Shown here: positions 23,844 through 32,485 of the stretch, piece by piece
How the letters are laid out: each line of letters starts with the position of its first letter
Position numbering within the stretch: the first letter of the stretch is position 1
Assembly (NCBI RefSeq): GCF_001027285.1
Contig: NZ_CP011509.1
Coordinates: 9,386,501 to 9,450,500 of the forward strand
Reading direction: 5' to 3'
DNA from: Archangium gephyra
Lineage (GTDB): Bacteria > Myxococcota > Myxococcia > Myxococcales > Myxococcaceae
DNA length: 64,000 nucleotides
The notes under the pieces: generated by a model
Told to the model about the DNA's origin: nothing
The model's input: the letters and a program-made list of their open reading frames with translations, nothing else
Database searches by the model: none
Made by a program: the position numbers and the translations under genes

Positions 23844-26630
23844 CTATCCCAGCAGCCCGAGCACACCCGACTTGTCGGGGCCGGACGCGAGCACGTCCTG
23901 GGGCGTGCACTCGAGACACCCATTGGGGCACTTGCAGTTGGCCAGGATGGCCCGGACCCACTTGAACGTGTCGTCGATGAGCGCCAGGTCCAGCGCCTCG
24001 GCCACGCCCATGCCCTGGAGGTGCCGGTCCACCACCACGATGCCGGCCGGGGCGTCCGGGAACATGCCCGGCCCCACCGGCACCACGTCCATGTCCTCGT
24101 CGTTGGAGAGCAGGTGCGCCACCAACACCCCGTCCGCCGAGCGCGCCAGGTGGACGAGCACCTGGGGCGTGGTGGCCGCGGGGAAGAAGATGCCTCGCAC
24201 GCGGGTGCGGTAGCGGCAGCTCACCGCGCCCACGTCCACCCGGCCCGGCCGCCCCAGCTGTGAGTAGCCGGTGACGCTCTCCACCACCGTCGCCTCCAGC
24301 GTACACACCTGGTACACGCAGCGCCCGGTGCGCACCGTCTGGGGAGACTCCACCACGGTGGCGGACTCGAACTGGATGCGCAGCTGCGGTTTGGTGAGCG
24401 GCCTGTCGTTGGGCACCGGCTTGACGCGCAGCTCGTTGCGCTTGGTGTCCAGCGAGTGCAGGGGCACCTCGTAGCGCGCGTCCCCCACGGCGAACACCCG
24501 GCCCGGGTAGTAGCGCGTCTCCGCCATCAGCCGGTCCACCTCCGTGAGGAGCTGGCCGCTGTGCACGTCGAGGATGCGCACCACCTGCTCGCTGACGGTG
24601 CGCCGCAGCGGATTGACGGCCTCGGCGAGGCCCGCCGGGACGACGGGGCTGCGCACGGCAGGGCGGCCCGCGGCCAGGCGCACCACATGGCGCTCGGGAC
24701 GGAACCTGGGCCCCAGCAGCTGCTCCACGCGCGAGCGGCCAAAGACGGCCGCCAGGGACTCCACGTCCTGCGAGCCCTCCTGCATCGCGGCCTTGAGGTG
24801 GGCCGTGGCCAGCGCGCCGTTGTGGTAGCCCACGAGCGCCCGTGGCGGCATCAACATGCCGTGGCTCGACAACCCGTCCAGGTTGCCATCGCGCGTGAGG
24901 AAGCGCGTCACCGGGTTGTCGGCGAGGCCCCACAGCGCGTCATGCGTGTGCCCGTCCGCGAGCGGCACCCGGTTGGGGAGCGCCCGGTACGCGGCCACCA
25001 GCCACGCCTCGTCCAGCGTGCCCACCGAGGCCACGCCGAAGAGGGACACGTCGCGGACGAAGCGCAGCTCGCCACCCCAGAAGTCCACGGCCTTGAGGTC
25101 GAACGCCCCGCCCGGGTCTCCCACCGCTGCGGGCAGCTTCGCCCCCACCACCGGCTCCAGGGCCCGGCGCACCCACGGCGTGCCAGGCTGGGCACGGAAG
25201 GACTCCACCACGCGCCAGACGCGCACGGGCGCCGCGGCGCGCGGCGTGAAGGGCACCTCGCGCACGGAGATGCCGGGGAACATCTGCTCCACCAGCCCCC
25301 GCGTGCCTCCGCCTCCCACGCCCGTGGCCAGCACGCTCCAGCGCGCTCCGGCCGCCGACAGCGCCAGCTCCAGCCGCCGCAGGGTGAACATGCGGTGCGT
25401 GGAGGCCAGCGGCGTCCCCCGGTCCACCCGCGACAGCAGCACCAGCCCCACCGAGCGGGCCCACAGCCGGCCACAGCCTCCCCGCGTCTCGGAGAGCGCG
25501 CGGATGCCCCCAGCGGACAGCTGCGCCACGTCCAGGAAGACGGCGGCCGGCATCCGGTTGCCCGCGAAGGCCTCGCGCATCGCCGCCTCGCCGGCCAGCA
25601 ACGGCCCCGAGGGCCACGAGCCACTGCGGGCAATGGCCTCGAGCACCGCGTCGCGCAGCGCCTCCGGCTCGTCGCTGATGACGAGGCACGGCAGGCCCTC
25701 GCGCTGGAGCGCCAGCATCACGCACGAGATGAGGAAGTAGCGCTCCGTCGGGTCCGGCAGATCCCCCACGAGCCAGCCCTGGTTGGGCGAGCCCCACGCG
25801 TTGGCGATCTCCTCCAGCGCCCGCGGCGGAGCCCCGGTGGCCCCCACGTCCCGCCACGCGGCGGAGCTCCAGGCGGGAGCCGTCTCCGGATTGTTCGTGC
25901 CCGGCGTCGCGAGCAGCGGGCGCGCCTGGGAGTCGAGAGCCCCCAGCTTCCGCCACATGCCCGGGACGTCCGCGCGCAGAGGGGCGGGCGTCTGGGGCTG
26001 GGGAGCCTCCTCCTTGGCGGGCGGAGGCGCGAGGCGCTCGGAGCGCGTCCACACCGCGAGCGCCACGGACAGCATGGGCAGCACGGCGGCCAGGTCGAGC
26101 AGCACGCGGTCCTTCTCCTGCCGCCACGGCGCATCCACCGCGATGAGGGACAGGACCGGCACCGCCACCAGGACGAGCGCCAGGGGGTCCGCGAGCGGCA
26201 CGCGGAAGGACGAGAGGCTCTTGTGGCCCGCCTCCTGGTAGGCGAACACCAGCGTCGCCACGAGGAAGGCGACGGCGTGGGGCAGCGCCAGCAACAGGAC
26301 CGCGTCCAGGGGGTACCAGGTGAACGCCACCTGGGGCGCGCCCGGAGCCGGGTCCGGCACGATGAACGCCGGGAGCCAACCAAGCGGTCCACCCTGCATG
26401 GAAGCACTCGCGGCCTCCACCAGGCGGGTGACGAGCACCAGCGCCAGGGTGACGAGAACGGCCTTGCCCACGGGAAGGGCGGCCCGGCGCCAGCGGGAGT
26501 TGGGACCCGGGCCCACCACGAGCGCCGCCAGGACCCAGGCCATCAAGGGGGTGCCGAGCAGCAGCACCCAGACCAACACGAAGAGGGCCGTCGTCGCGTC
26601 ATGCGGCAGATGCGGAAGCTTCACGGTCAT
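23844..26630 (-). CDS. Membrane-anchored degenerate MrfA/YprA-like helicase (pseudohelicase) with zinc-binding C-terminus
   Basis: 928 residues from the ATG at 26630, which overlaps the upstream stop by four bases. Residues 1-200 hold about five TM segments. Residues 270-460 follow the layout of an MrfA helicase first RecA domain, but Walker A is replaced (WLVGDLPDPTERYF, from 286) and the DEAH box is replaced (VLLSRVDRG, near 397-405), while the RRLELALSAAGARWSVLATG segment mirrors RRL...SAT. A second-domain trace is DNPVTRFLT followed later by NGALATAHLKAAMQE. The C-terminus is a clear MrfA zinc-binding (DUF1998/MZB) domain: HLLSNDEDMDVVPV, AGIVVVDRHLQGMGVAEAL, then C899, C901, C905, C908 and PDK. 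I infer a catalytically dead helicase fixed to the membrane. The comparison is by eye. Confidence 0.75.
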   Translation of the reverse strand: MTVKLPHLPHDATTALFVLVWVLLLGTPLMAWVLAALVVGPGPNSRWRRAALPVGKAVLVTLALVLVTRLVEAASASMQGGPLGWLPAFIVPDPAPGAPQVAFTWYPLDAVLLLALPHAVAFLVATLVFAYQEAGHKSLSSFRVPLADPLALVLVAVPVLSLIAVDAPWRQEKDRVLLDLAAVLPMLSVALAVWTRSERLAPPPAKEEAPQPQTPAPLRADVPGMWRKLGALDSQARPLLATPGTNNPETAPAWSSAAWRDVGATGAPPRALEEIANAWGSPNQGWLVGDLPDPTERYFLISCVMLALQREGLPCLVISDEPEALRDAVLEAIARSGSWPSGPLLAGEAAMREAFAGNRMPAAVFLDVAQLSAGGIRALSETRGGCGRLWARSVGLVLLSRVDRGTPLASTHRMFTLRRLELALSAAGARWSVLATGVGGGGTRGLVEQMFPGISVREVPFTPRAAAPVRVWRVVESFRAQPGTPWVRRALEPVVGAKLPAAVGDPGGAFDLKAVDFWGGELRFVRDVSLFGVASVGTLDEAWLVAAYRALPNRVPLADGHTHDALWGLADNPVTRFLTRDGNLDGLSSHGMLMPPRALVGYHNGALATAHLKAAMQEGSQDVESLAAVFGRSRVEQLLGPRFRPERHVVRLAAGRPAVRSPVVPAGLAEAVNPLRRTVSEQVVRILDVHSGQLLTEVDRLMAETRYYPGRVFAVGDARYEVPLHSLDTKRNELRVKPVPNDRPLTKPQLRIQFESATVVESPQTVRTGRCVYQVCTLEATVVESVTGYSQLGRPGRVDVGAVSCRYRTRVRGIFFPAATTPQVLVHLARSADGVLVAHLLSNDEDMDVVPVGPGMFPDAPAGIVVVDRHLQGMGVAEALDLALIDDTFKWVRAILANCKCPNGCLECTPQDVLASGPDKSGVLGLLG

Positions 26631-29020
26631 CGCGCACCTCGCGGAACCACCACGGGCTGCGGAGTGGCACGCGCCCCCCGCGACATCTCTTCCACGGTGA
26701 TGCCCTCCCAGGTGCGCAGGAAGATGACGCGCGCGGCCTTGGAGGGAGACCAGATGATGGGCAGCCGCGTGGGCATGTCCCGGAGACCGGCATCGAGCGT
26801 GTCGCGCCCCGCCGACGGAGCGATGACGAAGCCCTCGCCGGGACGCACGCCGAGCACCGGATCTCCATGCGCGTTCAGCGGCTGGCACGGAGGCGCGAGC
26901 ACCGCCCCCATCCGCGAGCCGAAGTCACGCAGCACGTCCGCGGCCTGCGCGCCCGCCTCCTGATCATCCATGACGCTGCGCTCGGCCATCGGCTTCACCT
27001 GACGCCGGCTCAGCTCGGCGATGCGCTCGGGGTCGCCACACGGCACGTCCTCGAGCAGTCCCCCCTCGGGCCAGGCGCCCTCGAGCAGACGGTCCGCCCA
27101 GACGCGGTCCTCGGAGATCTCCCGCCGGGACGCGATCCACCGGCTGATGAGCTCCGGAGGCACGAGCGAGCCATGGAGCAGCCCGCCCGCGCCGATCAAC
27201 GGCCCCAGGTCGTCCAAGCGGGCCTCGGCGGCCGGAGTCACCCCGAGCGCCAGCAGCTCCTGACGCTTGCGATCCCTCGCCTCCAGCAGCGCGTGGCGGA
27301 CGGCATGCAGCCGGGCCACGGCGTTCTCCAGGGCGAGGATAGCACCGCGGCGGGCGCGCTTGCGGCGCACCACGAGCTGCAGCTCCGCCTGCTTCGCGCG
27401 CCGCCCTCCCCCACCCCGGCTGACCAGCGACTCCAGCGCGTCACGCCGGAGCTTCAGCACGCGGCGCACTTCCTTCCGGGTGTGGTCGCCGACGAAGTAG
27501 AGCCACCCGGCTCCAGCGCCCGCCGCGGCGAGCACTCCGAGAATCCACGGCAGGGCCTCGCGCCAGTCGAAGCCCGTGGGGGCCGGAGGGGCCGTCGTCG
27601 AGAGCTGGGGACTCGAGAGCGTGGTGCCACCCGGGGGCGTGGCCGGGGTCATCAGGGACAGCACACCGAAGGAGACGCCCAGCAACACGGCCAACGCGAG
27701 CGCCGCCGCGGCCGCCAGCGCCATCCGCTTCGAGGGCAGCTCCAGCAGGGCCTGCTCCAGCTCCTCGCGGTGCGGATCCACCGGCGGGCCCGCCGGCTGG
27801 GTCGGGTCCAGCTTGCGCAGGGTCGCGTCCTCCTGGGTCTGCTCGTCGTGGAGCTGCGCGATGACGCGCTTGAGTCCCTGCTCGACGGAGGGCAACTGGG
27901 ACAGGCCCGACGAGGGCCCGAGCGAGGCGTCGAACACCGCCTGGACGCCCTGCTCCACCGCGGTGGCCACCTCGGCCTCGGCGCGGTCGAGCGCACGGAA
28001 GGTCTCATCGGTGCGGGCCTGGTCCACGGTGGTGGGCGAGGTCTCCACCGAGGCCGGCTTGAAGAGCCCGGAGTGGTTGGCGCGAATCTCCTCGGGCGCA
28101 TCGAGCGGGCCCACGCGGATCTCCGCGGGCAGATCCACCGGAGAGCGGGACAGCTCGGCGGCGAGGCGCCGGGAGAGCTGCGCGGCCTGTCCCTCGACGA
28201 AGGGGGCCAACCACCGGTCGTGCTGGAGCGCGGACACGGCGCCCATGGCCAGGGTGGCATCGGTCCCGGGCTGCTGCACACGCTCCACCAGCACACCGAG
28301 CCCGTCAAACGCGGCACGTGCGGCGGCATAGGTGCGCAGGCGGGACTCGGGCAGCTCCACGGAGGCCAGCGAGACGAAGCTCACGAGGCCCTCGTCGCGG
28401 GCCGGGTGGGCCATGCGGCGGGACACCTCGTCCTCGGTGCGCAGCCCCGAGGCCACCATGCCAAGCGCGAAGGAGGCGCAGGTGGACACCATCTCCTCGG
28501 AGGACAGGGTGCCCGCGGCGGTCTGCTGGGACACGACCCAGATGCGGGCCAGCAGGGGGAACACGGGACGGGCCCGGGCCCAGCTCTCCAGGGCGGCCAG
28601 CCGCGCGAAGACCACGGAGGCCCGGGGGCTGGACAGCGCCGGCACCTGCACCACGAGGTGCAACGTGGCGGTGCGCTGCTCCGGCGGCCGGTCCGGAGGG
28701 AACATGGTGCCGTAGCCCTCGGCGAGTAGCCGCGCGGCCTGCTCGCACGCGGTGAGCAGATCCTCGTCAGTGCCCTGCAGCGCGGCACCGAAGGCGATCA
28801 CGTCCAGCCGCTGGTCGCGCCGCTCGCCCGAGCCACGGCCCGCGCGCAACAACTCCTCCAGCAGGGGCTGGAGCCCGGCGGCCACACCCGAGGGCTCGCA
28901 GCGCAACACGCCCAGCAGGGGCGAAGAGGCCTCCAGGGACTGGAGCGTGCGGCCGATGACCTCCTGGCCGAAGCGCCCCAGTCCGAGCAGGACGGTGGGG
29001 TACGAGACGGCGGCGTCCAA
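26627..29020 (-). CDS. Membrane protein with tubulin-like N-terminus lacking the GTP signature
   Basis: 797 residues from a TTG at 29020, five bases after an AGGAG; the start lies one base after the tubulin-like gene's TAG. The first strand and loop, TVLLGLGRFGQEVIGRTLQSL, parallels LFVGLGGNGGKIVQLL of its neighbour, and the following region alternates strands and helices (LHLVVQVPAL, ARIWVVSQQ), but no GGTGSG loop exists. Two TM helices lie at about 432-457 and 489-510, joined by a short Pro/Thr-rich periplasmic loop. A basic coiled-coil segment (KEVRRVLKLRRDALESLV) and a C-terminal cytosolic domain of about 250 residues follow. I infer an inactive tubulin-like partner tethered to the membrane. 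Confidence 0.65.
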   Translation of the reverse strand: MDAAVSYPTVLLGLGRFGQEVIGRTLQSLEASSPLLGVLRCEPSGVAAGLQPLLEELLRAGRGSGERRDQRLDVIAFGAALQGTDEDLLTACEQAARLLAEGYGTMFPPDRPPEQRTATLHLVVQVPALSSPRASVVFARLAALESWARARPVFPLLARIWVVSQQTAAGTLSSEEMVSTCASFALGMVASGLRTEDEVSRRMAHPARDEGLVSFVSLASVELPESRLRTYAAARAAFDGLGVLVERVQQPGTDATLAMGAVSALQHDRWLAPFVEGQAAQLSRRLAAELSRSPVDLPAEIRVGPLDAPEEIRANHSGLFKPASVETSPTTVDQARTDETFRALDRAEAEVATAVEQGVQAVFDASLGPSSGLSQLPSVEQGLKRVIAQLHDEQTQEDATLRKLDPTQPAGPPVDPHREELEQALLELPSKRMALAAAAALALAVLLGVSFGVLSLMTPATPPGGTTLSSPQLSTTAPPAPTGFDWREALPWILGVLAAAGAGAGWLYFVGDHTRKEVRRVLKLRRDALESLVSRGGGGRRAKQAELQLVVRRKRARRGAILALENAVARLHAVRHALLEARDRKRQELLALGVTPAAEARLDDLGPLIGAGGLLHGSLVPPELISRWIASRREISEDRVWADRLLEGAWPEGGLLEDVPCGDPERIAELSRRQVKPMAERSVMDDQEAGAQAADVLRDFGSRMGAVLAPPCQPLNAHGDPVLGVRPGEGFVIAPSAGRDTLDAGLRDMPTRLPIIWSPSKAARVIFLRTWEGITVEEMSRGARATPQPVVVPRGAR

Positions 29021-29021
29021 G

Positions 29022-32000
29022 CTAGCTCCTCAGCTCGGCGGCGAGCGCCTCCACCACATTGCGCTCGTCCTGGAGGAAGCGGCGCTCGGCGTCCTTCTGC
29101 TCGGAGACGGCGCGCGCGTAGGCCTCGGTGAGGCGGCGCTGGTGGGCTTGCACCTCCTCCAGCAGCTTGCCGCGCGAGGGCCGCTCCGCCGTCGCGGTCA
29201 CCCACGAGTCACGGGCGTTCTTCTCCAGGTCTCCGCGGAGCACGGGGTCCAGGGACTCGAAGGCCTCGAAGGCCCGCGCCCGGTCCGGCGCCAGCTTGTT
29301 CTTCGTGCCGGCGAAGCTCCAGTGGTAGCCCTCGTCGTCGCGCGAGATGGCGCCGAACAGGGCGCACAGGGTGAAGGCGCGCAGGCGGGCGTCGCGGGCC
29401 TCGCGGGTGGCCTGAGCCGAGCGCTCGGCGGTGCGGCGCTCCTCGGCGCGCTTGAGCTCCACGGGATCCAGGTCCGGCAGGCCCGGCGAGGACTCCCACC
29501 CCGCCTCGATGTGCAGCGGATAGGTGCGGTTCTTGTCGTCGCGCACGCGCTTGTAGCCGGAGTACAGGTCGGACTGGACGTTCTTGAACCAGTACACGGG
29601 CACGCCGAGCAGCGCGCGGTAGAGCACCAGCGAGTCGCGCTCCTCCCAGCCCGCCACGCGGTTGGTGCCGGACACCACGCCCTTGAGGACGCTCCAGAGC
29701 GAGCCCTCCTCGTCGCTGGCGTACTTGTCGTGCAGGCCGGCGTAGAAGACATCCGCGGGCGTCACCGTGGGGTCATCGCGGCGCGTGGCGTCGATATGGG
29801 CCAGCAGCACGCACTCGTCGGACAGGCGCTTGAGCCGGTCCTCGATGCCACGGCGCACCTCGGTGGCGGACACGGCGCGCAGCTCGTCCTCCAGCTTGCC
29901 CTTGCGGCGCAGTTCCTCCAGGTCCTTCCCGGCCTTGTGCAAGGCGATGTAGCGCTGCTCCAGGTCCAACCCCGAGGCCAGGTCGAGCCCCATCTCCTCC
30001 ATCACCCGGCCGTACACCTGCAGGGCCTGGGTCTCCAGCTTGCCGCGCACGTGCTGGACGATCTCGTTGGCGTCGCGGGCGCGCAGCTGGCCGCTCGGGT
30101 CTCGCACCGGGGTGAAGGCCTCGGTGACGGAGTCGAAGATGTCGGCCACGCGGAAGTTCGCGTCGCTGTCGAGCTTGTGGCTGTAGAACTCCTTCCACAG
30201 CCGCTCGCGGCGCCGGTCATCACGGAGCACCTCGGCGTCCAGGTAGTACTGGGCCACGTCCGAGCCCACGTCCACCGCGGCCGGATCCTTGCGGAAGCGC
30301 TCGGCCTGGGACTCGGCGTCGCGGGCGCGCTCGTCGGCCACCTGGGCCACCTTGCGGAAGGACTCCAGCCGGGCCTCGGCGTCCTTGCGCAGCTCGCTCT
30401 CGAAGGACTTCCAGAAGAAGCGCTTGATCTCGTCGCGGAACTCGTTGGCCCAGCTCTCCACCTTGGCCACGGCGCGCAGCTTGGCGGCGGCGAAGGCCTT
30501 GTTGTCCCGGTCCGTGATGCTCTGGAAGAAGCCGGGCTGCGCCTGCTTCGTCATCTCCGAGTCCAACCGGGCGATCTCCTGGCGCAGCTCGGGGCTGTCC
30601 AGGTCGGGCGGCGCGCCCTCGGCCTTGAGGTAGGCGCCCTCCTCCGGGTCCTTGAAGGGGACGACGAAGGACTGCTCCAGCAGGCGCACGAGGAAGAGCC
30701 GCTGGGCGATGGGGTTGACCTCGTACTCCTTGAAGAAGGACTCGAAGAAGCGGCCGGTGCGCACGTCGCCGCGCTGGGCCTCGAGGTACTCGCCGCACAC
30801 GCGGGCGCGCGACTCGTCCTTGGCCCGCCGCAGCACCGCGATGGCCCGGCTCAGCGACGGGTTGCCCGGGTTGATGGACTGCTTCTCCACGTCCGGGATG
30901 TCGATCTGCTCGTCCAGCCTGCCGAAGATGGCCTCCAGCTTCTCGCGGAAGGCCTCGGCCAGGTTCTTCCCGCCCTTACCAATCTGCTGCTGGATTCCGT
31001 AGAACTGGCCCTTCTCGTCGCGGCGCTCCTCGTCCGAGGCGCGGAAGGCCACGTAGCCCTTGAACTTCTCGTCGATGCGGCGGTTCTTCTCGTTGGGCTC
31101 CAGCCGCTGGAAGGCGGGGTCCCCATAGGGCACCTGGAAGTCCGGGTGGTCCGCGCCGAAGCAGAGGAACTGCCGGAAGGCGCTCGCCACGTAGCGCAGG
31201 CCCGCGTACTTGAGGATGTCGCGGCGGGGCAGCTGCAGCAGCGCGGTGCCGAACGAGCCGTAGTGCACGGAGAAGTGGCCCAGGGCGAGCTTCTTCTGGT
31301 GCTTCTCGTAGTTGTCGTACTCACCGGCCTGCGCGCCGAGCAGCGGCGAGAAGATCTGCAGGTAGCAGGCATCGGCCACCGCGTTCTCGTACTTCTCGAT
31401 GGAGAGCTGGTCGGGCCGGTCGATGAGGTAGGTGAGCGTGAAGGGGCGCTCGCCGACGACCTGACGGTCGCGGTCCTGGCTGCCCGGGTCGTAGTGGAGC
31501 TCGATCTCCCCGGAGCCACCGGCGTAGTCGAGCTGGCGGTTGAGGAACTCCAGCTCCTTGAGGGCGGCGTAGCCGTTGGCGAGGATGTCCGGGTGGAGCT
31601 GGGGCTTCACCTTGTCGAGGAAGGCGGTGGGCAGGGTGAGCACGCCGGTGACACTGGGGCGGCCCCAACCCGCGTCGAGCACCATGCGCCGCAGCAGGTA
31701 GGCCATGGGCAGGAAGCCGCCCGAGCCGGTGCCGCCAGCCACGGAGCCGTAGAGCATGACGCGCACGACGCGGTTCTCGTTGTCGCGCCAGGGGTTCTCG
31801 CGGCGGGTGGACTCGTCGAGCAGCTTCTGGAGGGCCTTGCGGATGCCGCGGCGGTCCTCCTCGAGGTTGTAGTAGAGACGCAGGCGGCTCTCCATGCGGA
31901 TCTGCCCGGCGCCGGCGCCCTGGGTGGAGCGGAACTGGTAGGTGGAGGGGACCCACTGGGTGACGAGCTTGTCCTCCTGGAGCTCGCGCTGGCCGCGCTT

Positions 32001-32246
32001 GCGCTCGATATAGGCGCGCGCGTCGAAGGCGGAGATGAGGAAGCGGTTCTCCACCGGGACGTCCTTGAGCTTGTCGAGGTCGTCCTTGTTGGTGTCGATG
32101 GCCACGAAATGGGTCATCGACTTGATGCGCTCCCAGTTGGGATGGCGGCGCAACCGGCCGGCGAGCAACTGGACGATCTTCCCGCCGTTACCACCGAGCC
32201 CCACGAACAACGTGGGGTTGAACTTCTCCGTCGCGAGCAGCCCCAA
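29022..32246 (-). CDS. Large tubulin/FtsZ-superfamily GTPase (tubulin-like, Tubulin_2 type)
   Basis: 1,074 residues from a TTG at 32246 with GGAGG eight bases upstream. Tubulin-superfamily loops are visible: T1 FVGLGGNGGKIVQLL (14-28), T2 AIDTNKDDL (49-57), T3 GAGAGQIRMESRL (110-122) and the T4 signature GGTGSG (171-176) in YGSVAGGTGSGGFLP. The GTPase region is followed by about 700 mainly helical residues without membrane segments, much larger than FtsZ. It belongs with the FtsZ-like families found beside vWA genes and predicted to remodel membranes (Makarova and Koonin 2010, recalled). It is the first gene of an operon with a tubulin-like membrane partner, a pseudohelicase and two kinases. 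Polymerisation has not been inferred from sequence, only GTP binding. Confidence 0.88.
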   Translation of the reverse strand: MGLLATEKFNPTLFVGLGGNGGKIVQLLAGRLRRHPNWERIKSMTHFVAIDTNKDDLDKLKDVPVENRFLISAFDARAYIERKRGQRELQEDKLVTQWVPSTYQFRSTQGAGAGQIRMESRLRLYYNLEEDRRGIRKALQKLLDESTRRENPWRDNENRVVRVMLYGSVAGGTGSGGFLPMAYLLRRMVLDAGWGRPSVTGVLTLPTAFLDKVKPQLHPDILANGYAALKELEFLNRQLDYAGGSGEIELHYDPGSQDRDRQVVGERPFTLTYLIDRPDQLSIEKYENAVADACYLQIFSPLLGAQAGEYDNYEKHQKKLALGHFSVHYGSFGTALLQLPRRDILKYAGLRYVASAFRQFLCFGADHPDFQVPYGDPAFQRLEPNEKNRRIDEKFKGYVAFRASDEERRDEKGQFYGIQQQIGKGGKNLAEAFREKLEAIFGRLDEQIDIPDVEKQSINPGNPSLSRAIAVLRRAKDESRARVCGEYLEAQRGDVRTGRFFESFFKEYEVNPIAQRLFLVRLLEQSFVVPFKDPEEGAYLKAEGAPPDLDSPELRQEIARLDSEMTKQAQPGFFQSITDRDNKAFAAAKLRAVAKVESWANEFRDEIKRFFWKSFESELRKDAEARLESFRKVAQVADERARDAESQAERFRKDPAAVDVGSDVAQYYLDAEVLRDDRRRERLWKEFYSHKLDSDANFRVADIFDSVTEAFTPVRDPSGQLRARDANEIVQHVRGKLETQALQVYGRVMEEMGLDLASGLDLEQRYIALHKAGKDLEELRRKGKLEDELRAVSATEVRRGIEDRLKRLSDECVLLAHIDATRRDDPTVTPADVFYAGLHDKYASDEEGSLWSVLKGVVSGTNRVAGWEERDSLVLYRALLGVPVYWFKNVQSDLYSGYKRVRDDKNRTYPLHIEAGWESSPGLPDLDPVELKRAEERRTAERSAQATREARDARLRAFTLCALFGAISRDDEGYHWSFAGTKNKLAPDRARAFEAFESLDPVLRGDLEKNARDSWVTATAERPSRGKLLEEVQAHQRRLTEAYARAVSEQKDAERRFLQDERNVVEALAAELRS

Positions 32247-32485
32247 GACATCCCCCTCCGCGGCATCTCCACTGCATGTAGAGAGTACGTGCCCGATATA
32301 GCACGTCGCGTCGGGGGCATGGGTCGAGGGATGACGCGCGCCGGCCGAGGCGATTGCATCGGAAGTCGCACTCGGGGTCGAGGCTGGAGGGGCAGGCCAG
32401 GAGCGTCTCCGGTGCGCCAGAGGCGGAGGAGGAGGTTCGAGGCTTGTGGTTCTCCGCAGCCTGTCCTGTTAGGTTAGGTCGCGCC
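32247..32485. promoter_or_regulatory. Divergent promoter region of the tubulin operon and the DUF2381 gene
   Basis: A 239-base region lies between two divergent starts. It should carry the promoter of the five-gene tubulin operon (reading left) and of the DUF2381-lipoprotein genes (reading right). The right part contains a direct repeat TTAGG-TTAGG just before the DUF2381 ATG and purine-rich GGAGG tracts near 32425. Nothing else could be assigned. Confidence 0.4.

Noticed and set aside
26630-26888. N-terminal extension of the pseudohelicase
   Set aside because: The extra 86 residues overlap the preceding gene in a different frame and are Arg-rich; the ATG at 26630 gives the usual 4-base coupling and a membrane-entry N-terminus.
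28752-32477. A 1,241-codon open frame on the plus strand
   Set aside because: It is antisense to the tubulin-like and pseudo-tubulin genes, has no domain and a composition (long Leu/Ala/Gly/His/Arg runs) typical of shadow frames in GC-rich codons.
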